Source: Cytophagales bacterium (GTDB lineage Bacteria; Bacteroidota; Bacteroidia; Cytophagales; Cyclobacteriaceae). From it: a stretch of 64,000 nt of DNA. How positions within the stretch are numbered: position 1 is the stretch's first letter; the number at the start of each line of letters is the position of its first letter. The position numbers were made by a program, and so were the translations under genes. Location: the NCBI GenBank assembly GCA_033344775.1, contig JAWPMT010000001.1, positions 1-64,000 of the forward strand, read 5' to 3'. Positions 1 to 8,803 of the stretch are shown one piece after another. Under the pieces are notes generated by a model. It was not told the DNA's origin. It searched no databases and saw nothing but the letters and a program-made list of their open reading frames with translations.

Positions 1-533
1 AGAACGCATGAGTTGTTGTACCATTTTTCGTCCCAGTGATTTTGACTCCAGAGGTCACCATTGATGATGGAAGTAGAGGCGATGAGTTCCTTCGACCCGT
101 AAGTCCACCAAAAAGCTACTTCCTGACCAAATTCGTATCCTATAAGGTGGAATTTTTGTTTGGCACGACCGTGCGAAGTTCTGACATGTTTGAGCAGGTC
201 ATTGAAGGCATGATGGATCGGATGCGTGCCCCAGCCGTCTTTCCCAATTGGGATCTTCGGAACAATGACAATTGACCGGTCCAGATCAATGTCTGATAGC
301 AGATTCATGGTTTTGTCCCAGGCCCGATGACTTTCATGTGTCTCACATAGCAGAGCAATGATCTCGTACTTTTTTGAACGGTCATAGCCTTCAGGTAATA
401 GGAGGCTGTATTCAAAGCGAATGCCATTAAAGGCTTTGAATTGATGCGTATTTTTTGGCTTGATAATGTTATTCGCCTGTGGTGAGCTGATCGTCCAGAA
501 GAACAGGGTATAAAATGTAATGATCCTTTTCAT
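1..533 (-). CDS. alpha/beta-hydrolase-like secreted protein, C-terminus beyond the left edge
   Basis: The gene starts with ATG at 533 and runs off the left end, so only about 177 N-terminal residues are visible. Residues 1-20 form a signal peptide (MKRIITFYTLFFWTISSPQA). The segment YSLLLPEGYDRSKKYEIIAL matches the entry strand of prolyl-oligopeptidase-type or phospholipase-type esterases of the alpha/beta hydrolase fold. Further on, LIGYEFGQEVAFW occupies the place of the nucleophile elbow, normally G-x-S-x-G, but the serine position is Glu134. The visible part therefore suggests either a non-catalytic hydrolase-fold protein or a carbohydrate-esterase-like relative; the missing C-terminus holds any Asp and His of a triad. 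No neighbour suggests a pathway. Confidence 0.6.
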   Translation of the reverse strand, partial: MKRIITFYTLFFWTISSPQANNIIKPKNTHQFKAFNGIRFEYSLLLPEGYDRSKKYEIIALLCETHESHRAWDKTMNLLSDIDLDRSIVIVPKIPIGKDGWGTHPIHHAFNDLLKHVRTSHGRAKQKFHLIGYEFGQEVAFWWTYGSKELIASTSIINGDLWSQNHWDEKWYNNSCV

Positions 534-678
534 AAGTTTTTGAATTTCATTCAAAAGTGAAGGACCTACTCCGATTCTTAAAAGACAAAGTGATCAACCG
601 TTGAAAAGGGGATGAATGAACTTGTTACCTTTCGACAAGCTCAGGGTGACAAGTTCCAAATTTGAACCCTAAGGCACT

Positions 679-708
679 CGCCCGTCCTGCCACGAGGCAG
701 GAAGGGCG
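679..708. repeat. imperfect 13-bp inverted repeat downstream of the FtsX-like gene
   Basis: Arms at 679-691 and 696-708 pair with one mismatch around an ACGA loop (CGCCCGTCCTGCC against GGCAGGAAGGGCG). It lies directly after the stop codon of the minus-strand permease gene but no T-run follows on that strand. It could act as a 3' stem-loop or be a dispersed repeat; a separate repeat-like string TTCGACAAGCTCAGGGTGAC sits just beside it at 631-650. Confidence 0.5.
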
Positions 709-712
709 AAAT

Positions 713-3118
713 CTACTCGTACCTCAACACTTCCGAAGGATTGGTGTTGGCCGTTTTCCAGGTTTGGCTACCTACTACCAGGGCTCCGAGTAAGACAATT
801 ACTCCTACACCAAACAGAATGACTCCCACGCTTAAGTTCACACTGTAAGCAATGGCATCTAACCACAAGGAATTAACCAGGTAAGTGAGTGGCAGACTGA
901 CGATAATGGCGATTACCAACAACATCAGGAATTTCTTGGAAAGTACGTATACTAATTGACCGCTCGTCGATCCAAGCACTTTTCGGATAGAAACTTCTTT
1001 CATACGCACTTGCATTGCATAGACAACCATACCCATTAATCCCAGGGCCGCAATGATCAGCGCCAATAGAGAAATAAACGTTACAATCTTAGAAAGGTCA
1101 CCAAAGATCAACTCTGCGAAAAAGGCAATTTCCTCATTCATGATCTTGTAATCGAACTGAAGGTCAGGATTCACCGTAGCCCAGGCGGCTTCAATATCAT
1201 GAAGCGCTGCCGAGAAATTGGTCGCATTTACTTTCACCTGTAGAATGTTCAAACGTTCCGGATCATGAAATAACATCAAAGGTTTTATGGCAGAAAACAT
1301 GGTTTCATGATGATAATCTGCAACAACCCCTACGATGGTATTGTAGGTTGAATCTCCTCTTAACAATCGTTGGCCGATGGCATCCCTGGGGAAATCAAAT
1401 TGCAAGGCTTTTGCGGCGGATTCGTTAAGAATTACCTGATTATCTTCCTGACCTTTGATAAGTCCAGTTCCTGCCAGCAGGTCAAGCCCCATATTGTTGA
1501 CGTAAGCATGGTCAACGGACATTTGATTGAATGTGTATTCCTCTTCGTTGTACATAACATCCGAGGTAGAACTGGTTCCGGAGGCAGGCACAAAATCTGC
1601 TTGAGAACTGCTGATGAGATTTGGATATTTGATCAGTTCATTTTGAAGCAATTGCGGATCCGCGCCATTCATTCTGACCACTACAATGTTTTCGGCATCA
1701 AATCCATAATCCGTTTTGATCATGAAGTTCATTTGATTGTAGACCAGCTTCACGGTAATGATCAAAAACAAAGACAAGCCAAATTGCGAGACAATCAGGA
1801 AATTGCGCATGCCCATTTTTGAAAAGACTTTAACTCCTGCAAGGCTTTTGAGTGCTTCCATCGCTCTAACCGAAGAATGAAAGATGGAAGGGACAATACC
1901 TGCAGCCAGCCCCACAAAAACTGAGAAGCCCAAACAGATGGTGTAAACAGACACGGACTCACTCAGGTTCCAGTCCAATAACTGACTGAAATTGAGCCCC
2001 AAAAAGATGGGTTTGATGAAAGTAAGTACACCAAGAGAAAAGATAAAAGCGAAAACCGAAATCAAGACGGATTCTGCCAGGAACTGTGTAATGATCTGTG
2101 CCCGAGACGCCCCAAACACCTTTCGAACACCTACTTCCCTTGCCCGGTTTAGCGATCGTGCCAGGGATAGATTGGTGTAGTTGAAACAAGCCGATAGAAT
2201 AATGACCAGAGCCATACCGGCGAGGAAGTAAACAAATAACATTGGAATACCAGGGCCTATCGCGTTTCCGACCATGGGACCTGGATTGATGTCAGTGATC
2301 TTCTGAAGATAGAAGGATGGAACATCATTTTCTTGTTCCGCATATTGTTTGACACTTACGTCTGATAAATAGGTTTCTACGGCTGCTTTATCCGTTCCTG
2401 GAGCGAGTTGTACATAATTCCATGAATTCCATCGGTTAGACCAGTTGTCTTTCAAGTCTTCTTTCAATTCTTGTTTGACAAGCGCTTCATAACTTGCCAT
2501 GGAAGCCAAAGCATCAAACTTGATGTGCGTTTTTCCATCAATGGGTTTCATCACGCCAGTGACCTGATAAGTCCCCAATTCTCCGACAGTGATCATTTCA
2601 CCAACTATCTCGATTTTGCCGAATAGTTTAAGTGCCGTGTCATGAGTGAGGATTACCTGATAAGGTTCGTTAAGGGCAGTATTGGCATTTCCTTCTGAGA
2701 GTTCATACTGGAATACTTTCAGTACCTGAGGGTCCGCAAAGAAGCCTGCCACCGGGATATTGACATCTTGCATGATGTTGATCCAGTTATTTCCGAATCC
2801 TCGAACAAATCGCGCATATTCCAATACCTGACTGTGTTCTGCTTTCATTTTTGGTCCGAGTGGGACAGGAGTGGTGGCCATTCCTTTTAGAATGGGCTCA
2901 TCGAATCGCTCAATGTTCACCTGATAGAGGCTATCGTGATTGGTGTTGAAGCGGTCATAACTGAACTGATCCGCCAGCAGCATGATGATGACCATGCAGA
3001 CTGATAAGCTAAAGGATAGTCCGAAGACGTTGATCGCAGAAAATAGCTTTTGCTTGAAAATGGCCCGGAGGCCGGTTTTTAAGTAATTGAAGAACATGTT
3101 GTTGACCTTTTTTGTCAC
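713..3118 (-). CDS. FtsX-like ABC transporter permease (MacB-type, duplicated core)
   Basis: At 801 residues this matches the Bacteroidota form of the MacB/FtsX permease family: an N-terminal membrane helix (about 25-47), a periplasmic MacB-type core (about 50-290), three helices of the FtsX domain (about 300-430), then a second core and a second FtsX domain to the C-terminus. The motifs NRAREVGVRKVFGAS and MKEVSIRKVLGST, one per half, are the coupling-helix signatures that contact an ATPase. The real start may be the internal Met at residue 8, since MFFNYLKTGLRAI is the usual opening of the family. No ATPase gene is next to it, so its partner is encoded elsewhere. Such proteins usually carry out mechanical signalling or export of peptides or lipoproteins; the substrate cannot be told here. 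A second permease of this class lies at the right edge of the window. Confidence 0.9.
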   Translation of the reverse strand: MTKKVNNMFFNYLKTGLRAIFKQKLFSAINVFGLSFSLSVCMVIIMLLADQFSYDRFNTNHDSLYQVNIERFDEPILKGMATTPVPLGPKMKAEHSQVLEYARFVRGFGNNWINIMQDVNIPVAGFFADPQVLKVFQYELSEGNANTALNEPYQVILTHDTALKLFGKIEIVGEMITVGELGTYQVTGVMKPIDGKTHIKFDALASMASYEALVKQELKEDLKDNWSNRWNSWNYVQLAPGTDKAAVETYLSDVSVKQYAEQENDVPSFYLQKITDINPGPMVGNAIGPGIPMLFVYFLAGMALVIILSACFNYTNLSLARSLNRAREVGVRKVFGASRAQIITQFLAESVLISVFAFIFSLGVLTFIKPIFLGLNFSQLLDWNLSESVSVYTICLGFSVFVGLAAGIVPSIFHSSVRAMEALKSLAGVKVFSKMGMRNFLIVSQFGLSLFLIITVKLVYNQMNFMIKTDYGFDAENIVVVRMNGADPQLLQNELIKYPNLISSSQADFVPASGTSSTSDVMYNEEEYTFNQMSVDHAYVNNMGLDLLAGTGLIKGQEDNQVILNESAAKALQFDFPRDAIGQRLLRGDSTYNTIVGVVADYHHETMFSAIKPLMLFHDPERLNILQVKVNATNFSAALHDIEAAWATVNPDLQFDYKIMNEEIAFFAELIFGDLSKIVTFISLLALIIAALGLMGMVVYAMQVRMKEVSIRKVLGSTSGQLVYVLSKKFLMLLVIAIIVSLPLTYLVNSLWLDAIAYSVNLSVGVILFGVGVIVLLGALVVGSQTWKTANTNPSEVLRYE

Positions 3119-3333
3119 ATGAGAGCCACATTCCAGTGAAAAGGTTGCTGTTAAATGAAAATTATTTCCTGAAGGGGCATCGATCTACATGTTCATACTA
3201 ATTCACATCAGCACAGCGTTACTGCCTGTGAAGCATGTAGTTGTGCTTAACCCAGATTTGTCATTAGAGTTTTAGTAATGAGAATAGAAAGGCTAATGAT
3301 AATTCTGGGTTCAATGTCATCAACAGGAATAGT

Positions 3334-4209
3334 ATGAAGTATTTGTTTTTATGTCTTTGTATGTCGGCAAACCTTGCCCATGAAATCAATGATCCGCTCG
3401 TGAAAGCTTATGAGCGCTTCGCCAAAAAAATGTCTGGTTACGAGTATGTCGCTAACGATGGTGACCCGGGTGCGTCGTTCTTGATGTCGACCAGCGAGAT
3501 TACCAATTTCGATTATCTGGAGTTTTTGTATCAAACCAAACAACAAAAAGGGTTGGAGGCTTACCACCAGATGTTGCCAGATACTAGCCTATGGAGAGAG
3601 GTGCCTCCTTTTGGTGAGACACTTGAGGTCACTTATCATAATCATCCGGCTTACCATAAATACCCGGTGGTGAACATTACACATGACCAGGCGAAAGAGT
3701 ATTGTGCATGGCTACAGGATGTATTGAGTCAAAACGAATTAGTGAATGGCTATCAGGTTCAGGTGAAGTTGCCTTCGGTCGAAGAATGGACTTATGCAGC
3801 CACTGGAGGAGGAGATGATGACAATAAATTGCCCTGGTCTGGCCTGGAACTTGAACATGAAGGTCAAACAAGGGCCTTTTACAATAAGATCAGCCAGTTT
3901 GATATACTACGAGATGAGGAGGATAGTATAAAGATCTATGATAGTTCCTATTACTACCCATACCCGCAGCGTTATGGCATTTTTATGGGAGATGTGCATC
4001 AATTGGAAACTGGTTTCTGGGACTTGGCTCATATGGCAGGCAATGCCGCGGAGTTCATAGAAGAGAAAGGAGTGACCAAAGGTGGTAGTTGGCGTGATCC
4101 GGCTTATTATCTGATGAATAGGGTATTACAGACTTACGAAGGTTCAGGTGCTTCCATTTCAAATGGATTTCGTGTGCTGGTAAAATTGATTCCTGAGGAG
4201 GTGAACTGA
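3334..4209 (+). CDS. secreted FGE-sulfatase-fold (SUMF1/EgtB/PvdO-like) protein
   Basis: A 291-residue protein with a short signal peptide (about 1-16). The rest fits the formylglycine-generating-enzyme fold: an opening segment on keeping to the family pattern EITNFDYLEFL (family NxxYxxF), then YPVVNITHDQAKEYCAWLQ, VKLPSVEEWTYAATGG, GNAAEFIEEKGVTKGGSWRDP and a closing GFRVLVKLI. These are the hallmarks of the SUMF1 family. The C-terminal cysteine pair that makes true FGEs catalytic is absent; the only cysteines outside the signal peptide is in the YCAWL segment. In Bacteroidota this fold is also used by structural gliding-motility lipoproteins, so a binding or structural role is more likely than oxidation. 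It stands alone between minus-strand genes. Confidence 0.8.
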   Translation: MKYLFLCLCMSANLAHEINDPLVKAYERFAKKMSGYEYVANDGDPGASFLMSTSEITNFDYLEFLYQTKQQKGLEAYHQMLPDTSLWREVPPFGETLEVTYHNHPAYHKYPVVNITHDQAKEYCAWLQDVLSQNELVNGYQVQVKLPSVEEWTYAATGGGDDDNKLPWSGLELEHEGQTRAFYNKISQFDILRDEEDSIKIYDSSYYYPYPQRYGIFMGDVHQLETGFWDLAHMAGNAAEFIEEKGVTKGGSWRDPAYYLMNRVLQTYEGSGASISNGFRVLVKLIPEEVN

Positions 4210-4220
4210 GTAAGATATTC

Positions 4221-4238
4221 GGTTGAGGGGACACAACC
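4221..4238. repeat. short hairpin repeat, GTG-tip family (copy 1)
   Basis: GGTTGAG-GGGA-CACAACC, one mismatch in the stem. On the other strand the loop reads TCCC. It is a member of the family of 6-9 bp stems whose tip is GTG-TYYY-CAC, also seen at 4353, 4404, 12807, 27055 and 27425. It lies just after the stop codon of the FGE-fold gene. Confidence 0.6.
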
Positions 4239-4352
4239 GATGGTGAAATAGCATTCACTCTATTTTTTGAGATTACGGCACATCAATTTTATCGTTAATG
4301 ATAATAAATAATAGGTGCTGTGATGGCCGCAATGACGGATATTCATTTTGGC

Positions 4353-4374
4353 TCCGTTCGTGTCTTCACGAACG
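4353..4374. repeat. short hairpin repeat, GTG-tip family (copy 2)
   Basis: CCGTTCGTG-TCTT-CACGAACGG: a perfect 9-bp stem with a 4-base pyrimidine loop. It lies in the 230-bp gap between the FGE-fold gene and the small membrane protein gene. Confidence 0.7.
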
Positions 4375-4403
4375 GAAATAGGTAAATGCATATGGAATAA
4401 ATC

Positions 4404-4421
4404 GGTTGTGGGGACACAACC
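4404..4421. repeat. short hairpin repeat, GTG-tip family (copy 3)
   Basis: GGTTGTG-GGGA-CACAACC, a perfect 7-bp stem; read on the other strand it is GGTTGTG-TCCC-CACAACC. It repeats the sequence around 4219-4242 (both followed by CGATGG) and lies just after the stop codon of the minus-strand gene ending at 4442. Confidence 0.7.
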
Positions 4422-4441
4422 GATGGCGATAAGATATTACA

Positions 4442-4657
4442 TTAATCTTCTCCGTCGTACAATTCCTTGATCTTGTCACGGTCTTCTTCCGGGATGGAAG
4501 TATCACCCATGAGTTGCCAGGCCCGCTGACGTGAATTGATGTTGTATTTTTCGATTACACTGTTCTCCTTTTCACGCTTGCGAATTCGTCTCCCAACAAT
4601 TAACAAAGTGATTTGAAGGACCAGGGCACCACCGACAATTACAAAAATTAAAGTCAT
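4442..4657 (-). CDS. small single-span membrane protein of unknown function
   Basis: This 71-residue protein has one N-terminal hydrophobic helix (about 2-22, MTLIFVIVGGALVLQITLLI), followed by a basic stretch (GRRIRKREKEN) and an acidic, soluble tail with RQRAWQLMGD and IPEEDRDKIKELYDGED. The positive-inside rule puts the tail in the cytoplasm. I do not recognise the family. It is transcribed away from the sensor kinase gene that starts 120 bp later on the other strand. The clear hydrophobic/basic/acidic layout makes a real gene likely despite the small size. Confidence 0.6.
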   Translation of the reverse strand: MTLIFVIVGGALVLQITLLIVGRRIRKREKENSVIEKYNINSRQRAWQLMGDTSIPEEDRDKIKELYDGED

Positions 4658-4776
4658 ATCGTACCAATTATACGGCTTCTTCTGTAATTAAGATGAAAAA
4701 CAGTTCGGAACTTGACGAATGGGATGAGAGAAGTATAAAATTTAATTGAATAGATTTACTGAACTAGCCGCCGACC

Positions 4777-6816
4777 ATGATCACCAGAATTGCCGCAATA
4801 TTCTTGTTTCTACTGAGCTGTAGTTCGTCATTTGCGCAGATTGATAGTTTGCTTGTGCTTATTGAACAAGAACAAGAAGATTCCTCTAAATTCATGCTGA
4901 AATACCAGTTGGGGAAAGAATATTACTTCAGTAACAAATACCAGCAAGCAAATCAGGTTTTTGAAGAAGTATTGGCCTATTTCTCATCTGTTTCGGACTC
5001 AAGTAGCATGGTGTCAAATCACATCTGGATCTCTATTTGTTCAGAATATGTTGGAAATTTTGAAAAGGCCATTTCACATGGAGATATCGCTTATCGATTA
5101 GCAAGACAACTTGGCGATGTAGAAAGTGCTGCTATGGCCTTGAATAATTTGGGCATCACCTATAAGCAACTTGGAAGAAATGCTGAGGCATTAGCGATTT
5201 ATGAAATCGGACTAGGTTATTCTAAAGAAATTTCCGACACAGATTACGAAGCGGCTTTCCTTGAAAACATGGGGATTGTTTATTCTAATTTGGGACATTT
5301 TGTTGAAGCGTTAAAATCAAATTTAGCCGCCTTAAAGATTTATGAATCACAGGGGGATGAACAATCGGTGGCAGAATTGCAGTTAAATATTGGTCTGCTC
5401 TACAAAAGGAATAAAGAGTATCAGAAAGCAGTAGATCATTACAAAAAAGCCATAGACATTGAGATAAAAACCAAAGACTCGCTTGGATTACAAATCGCTT
5501 ATGTCAACTCAGGAAATGCCTACCTTGAATGGGGCAAGCTTGAAGAAGCTAAGAAGTGTTTATTGAAAGGCAAAGCTATTTCGGAAGGGGTGGAGGTACG
5601 ATGTACCCGGCTCGTAGGTATCTATCTAGGCAATTTATACCTACAATTATCTCAACTTGATTCAGCGGAATATTATCTCGAAAAAGACATGAAAACGCTG
5701 GAAACGTGTGATTTTACTCGCCTGAATTCTATGGCCTCTTTTCTCATGGGTAAGCTTCGCTTTCAACAGGGATATTTCTATGAATCCGTCAATTTTTATA
5801 AACAGTCGTTGAAGGAATCTAAATTGACTGATTATTTATCCGTCCAGAAGGATGCGGCATTGGCATTGTATGAATATTATAAGAAGATGGGAGATTCACA
5901 AAAAGCCCTGCAATACCATGAAACATATCTAACTGCCCATGATTCTCTTTTTAATCAGGAAAATACTCGTCAGTTAACCTGGTTAGAAGCAAATGCGCAG
6001 ATGGAGAGGGTTTCAGATAGCTTGAAATATATCAATGAACAAGAAACGCGTTTTTTCAATTTGGAACTGAAGCAACAAAAGAGCAGAACGAACATGATAT
6101 TGATTTTAGCAGGAGTAGTGTTTGTGAGTTTGTTGCTGTTCTATCTTTATTTGCGTAATCGTCAGCAACTTCTTTATCAGGTAGAGATAAGTAAAGAAAG
6201 ACAGAAAGGTTTCAAAGCTGTAATTACCGCAGAGGAAGCAGAACGAAGCCGAATCGCGAAGGACTTACACGATGGGGTTGTTCAGCATTTGGCAGCGATT
6301 AAACTTGTTTTGGCACAGGCGCTCCCAAAACTTAATGAAGAAACAGAAACCATTCTTAAAGCCCAAAGGTTAGCTGAGCAAGCTGCGGATGATACCCGCA
6401 CAATATCGCATCAAATGATGCCCAAAGCTTTAATGGAGGCAGGGATTGTCCCTGCAATGAAGGATGTCATCAATAATCAATTGACCTTAAATCAGATTAC
6501 GGTAGAATTTCAGCATTTTGGCCTTAAAGAGCGGTATCCTCAACAGGTTGAAGTCACTATCTATCGCATTTTTCAAGAGTTGTCCAACAACATCGTAAAA
6601 CATGCGCAGGCAAAACATGTAGATGTGCAATTGATGGAACATGGGGGTAAACTCATTTTCATTGTTGAAGACGATGGAATAGGAATAGGCGACAGTAAAG
6701 GTTCTGGAATAGGTCTCAATAACATTTCCAGTAGAATACTGACTGTTGATGGTAAGGTTGATTTCAGCTCTGGCGAAAGCTCCGGAACGGTGGTAACGAT
6801 GGTAATACCTCTATGA
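4777..6816 (+). CDS. TPR sensor histidine kinase, HisKA_3 (NarL-partner) type
   Basis: 679 residues. A signal peptide (1-20, ending SSSFAQ) is followed by about eight tetratricopeptide-like helical pairs (about 35-400), a single membrane helix (about 440-460, MILILAGVVFVSLLLFYLYL), then the HisKA_3 segment ERSRIAKDLHDGVVQHLAA with the phosphoacceptor His498, and a HATPase domain with N box (ELSNNIVKHAQ), G1 (VEDDGIGIG) and G2 (GSGIGLNNISSRI). The TPR part lies in the periplasm, so it probably senses a protein or peptide ligand. Its stop codon overlaps the ATG of the LuxR-type regulator gene, which must be its partner. Confidence 0.93.
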   Translation: MITRIAAIFLFLLSCSSSFAQIDSLLVLIEQEQEDSSKFMLKYQLGKEYYFSNKYQQANQVFEEVLAYFSSVSDSSSMVSNHIWISICSEYVGNFEKAISHGDIAYRLARQLGDVESAAMALNNLGITYKQLGRNAEALAIYEIGLGYSKEISDTDYEAAFLENMGIVYSNLGHFVEALKSNLAALKIYESQGDEQSVAELQLNIGLLYKRNKEYQKAVDHYKKAIDIEIKTKDSLGLQIAYVNSGNAYLEWGKLEEAKKCLLKGKAISEGVEVRCTRLVGIYLGNLYLQLSQLDSAEYYLEKDMKTLETCDFTRLNSMASFLMGKLRFQQGYFYESVNFYKQSLKESKLTDYLSVQKDAALALYEYYKKMGDSQKALQYHETYLTAHDSLFNQENTRQLTWLEANAQMERVSDSLKYINEQETRFFNLELKQQKSRTNMILILAGVVFVSLLLFYLYLRNRQQLLYQVEISKERQKGFKAVITAEEAERSRIAKDLHDGVVQHLAAIKLVLAQALPKLNEETETILKAQRLAEQAADDTRTISHQMMPKALMEAGIVPAMKDVINNQLTLNQITVEFQHFGLKERYPQQVEVTIYRIFQELSNNIVKHAQAKHVDVQLMEHGGKLIFIVEDDGIGIGDSKGSGIGLNNISSRILTVDGKVDFSSGESSGTVVTMVIPL

Positions 6817-7463
6817 ATAAGCTAAAAATCATTGTTGCCGACGATCACCATTTGGTTCGTTCTGGTATTGTAAAAATATTGGAAGAAGAAACTTCGATTG
6901 AAGTGATCTCTGAAGTGAATAATGGAAAAGAAGCTATCGATAAGTGCAAAATACTTAAACCAGATATTCTATTGTTGGATCTTGATATGCCCATTATGAA
7001 TGGACTAGAAGCCGTACCATTGTTGAAAGAGAGCGTGCCAAATCTCAAAATTGGTATCCTAACCATGCATAAAGAGAAATTTCTAGTTGAAAAACTCATG
7101 AAAATGGGCGTTGACGGATATTTGTATAAAAGCAGTGACCCTCAAGATCTGATTTACGGCGTTCAAAAGATTGCAGCGGGCAAACGTTATTATGATTCAG
7201 AAGTCACCGAGAACATTGTTTTAGAAAGTACTTTTAGTGAACCTAACAAAGAAAGCGCGTTGTTGCTGGCTTTATTAAGTGATCGTGAAAAAGAAATATT
7301 GAGGATGATCGCAGAAGGACATAGCAGTGCGGAAATAGGGGAGAAGCTTTTCATTTCTGCCCGTACGGCAGAAACTCATCGATCGAATATTATCAAAAAA
7401 ATTCAGGTTAAAAATGTAGCCGGACTGATTCGGTTTGCCATTAAGTCCGGCTTGGTTAGTTAG
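6813..7463 (+). CDS. LuxR/NarL-family response regulator
   Basis: 216 residues. The receiver domain (about 4-120) has the acidic pair DDHH at the N-terminus, phosphoacceptor Asp56 (ILLLDLDMPIMNG) and the conserved Lys of LYKSSDP. A GerE-type helix-turn-helix fills the C-terminus (LSDREKEILRMIAEGHSSAE ... ISARTAETHRSNIIKKI). The ATG overlaps the kinase stop codon (ATGA), so the two are translationally coupled and form one two-component system. Targets are not visible; the next gene downstream is convergent and cannot be in the operon. Confidence 0.95.
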   Translation: MNKLKIIVADDHHLVRSGIVKILEEETSIEVISEVNNGKEAIDKCKILKPDILLLDLDMPIMNGLEAVPLLKESVPNLKIGILTMHKEKFLVEKLMKMGVDGYLYKSSDPQDLIYGVQKIAAGKRYYDSEVTENIVLESTFSEPNKESALLLALLSDREKEILRMIAEGHSSAEIGEKLFISARTAETHRSNIIKKIQVKNVAGLIRFAIKSGLVS

Positions 7464-7506
7464 CGTTAGCATTCAGGTTTGAGTAAACTAAACGGACTAT
7501 TAAGGA

Positions 7507-8451
7507 TTAGCCTTCAACATATGTATGAAGTCTTTCAGCAGCAAAATCTACTACTTTATTAATAATCGAATAAAAGTTAGGGTCAAATCCATTGATAACC
7601 TTTCTTGTTTTCGACTTCCCTTTTTTAGTATGGTAGGTTTCCTCACCTAGCACATGAATGCCTTCATAAAGTGGTTTTTTGGCATAGGGATCAGTTCTTA
7701 GCCTTGAAACAATGGCTTCATGGTATTTTCCGTACGGGATACGTTTTTCTGTTCTTGCTGGATTCTTGTAAAGCAGATCTGCTTTAATAAGCCAAAACGA
7801 ATCTCGAAAGGAGTCCATTTCTATGGTCACTATCAAGACGGCATCAAGATTCAAGGATTCGAAAAATGCATCACGCTCTTTGATGGCCTTCGGCATGGCC
7901 CCGAAATATGGCAATGTCATATTTCTGTACCCCTGAGCAGGACCAGAATTCCCCGCACCTGTCAGGCCGTCGAATGCCTTGACGGCCTTCAGTTCTTTCA
8001 ATTGGTAACTATCATAGATGCTGGATTTTTCTTCTGTGTCCAGATAATCATCTATTTCCAACAAGTTCATACCTCTTGATGTAAAAGATGCCTTAATCCC
8101 ATCTATCGTTTTAGAGTACAGATGGTTAGCATACAGACTAAGTGCCTCAGAAGTACGTTTGGTTCTTGAAGTTGTCGTTACAGAAGAAGAGACATGAGTT
8201 ACAGTTTTGGCCTTGTCATTAACAACAAAAGTCAATAAACCTACACGCTGTGGAAGTTTGTAATCTTCTTCTTTGGCCCATCCTTTTTTGATTTGAATTT
8301 TACGCAATTCTCCTAACTGAACCAGAACTGATTTACGTAACTTATCTGGGTTGTCCATTAATTTGGCCAACTCCTTGGATTGACTAGAACAAAAATGGTT
8401 AAGTCCAAATACAAATATTGCAGACCATAACAGAGTTACAAATTTTTTCAT
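7507..8451 (-). CDS. secreted protein of unknown function (314 aa)
   Basis: A signal peptide (about 1-23, ending HFCSSQ) could be type I, or Cys21 could be a lipidation site although the preceding LNHF is a poor lipobox. The mature part is rich in charged residues with no motif I recognise. Segments with predicted alternation are ALSLYANHLYSKTIDGIKAS, LDAVLIVTIEMDS and a C-terminal amphipathic helix SIINKVVDFAAERLHTYVEG. The overall order (Ser-Gln signal end, helix then 'I/L..DDYLD', a hydrophobic VLIV strand, a C-terminal helix) is reminiscent of the secreted protein at 15591-16571, suggesting distant relatedness; this is only inference. It is convergent with the two-component pair. Confidence 0.75.
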   Translation of the reverse strand: MKKFVTLLWSAIFVFGLNHFCSSQSKELAKLMDNPDKLRKSVLVQLGELRKIQIKKGWAKEEDYKLPQRVGLLTFVVNDKAKTVTHVSSSVTTTSRTKRTSEALSLYANHLYSKTIDGIKASFTSRGMNLLEIDDYLDTEEKSSIYDSYQLKELKAVKAFDGLTGAGNSGPAQGYRNMTLPYFGAMPKAIKERDAFFESLNLDAVLIVTIEMDSFRDSFWLIKADLLYKNPARTEKRIPYGKYHEAIVSRLRTDPYAKKPLYEGIHVLGEETYHTKKGKSKTRKVINGFDPNFYSIINKVVDFAAERLHTYVEG

Positions 8452-8803
8452 TTCGCTTTAGGATTTAAATGGAGCAGGTATTCTCTTCAAGTCGACCTAA
8501 AGCATTGAGACGTTGGAAGAGAAACCTGCAAAATTCTTTCAATGCTTATTGATGATCAACAAGGCAAACTTCCTAAGTCATTCGAGTGATTGTAATCCGT
8601 GAATCTCCGTATTATCCTACGTAGTTTTTCGTAATTGAAGAAAGACGTCATATTGTATACATGACTAACCTTAGCATTGGAGCTAGTTTTTTGGTAATGC
8701 TTGAGAATAATGTCTCGTGAGTCATTACAACGGTTTATCATGTTTGCTTTGATATTATGGAGAATTTTAAGACGAATATTCAAGTGTTATGTTACTTTCG
8801 AGT
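8452..8803. other. 350-bp divergent intergenic region, nothing recognised
   Basis: This stretch separates the start of the minus-strand secreted protein from the LytTR regulator and must hold both promoters. It is AT-rich. A 75-codon minus-strand reading frame (8556-8783) has no family features and unusual composition and is not considered a gene. I see no convincing hairpin or repeat. Confidence 0.5.

Noticed and set aside
36-275. 79-codon plus-strand frame at the left edge
   Set aside because: It is antisense to the hydrolase-like gene, which has a signal peptide and family phrases.
8556-8783. 75-codon minus-strand reading frame in the gap before the LytTR regulator
   Set aside because: No domain, signal or hydrophobic pattern, odd composition (many Asn, His, Ser), and it fills the region that must hold two divergent promoters.
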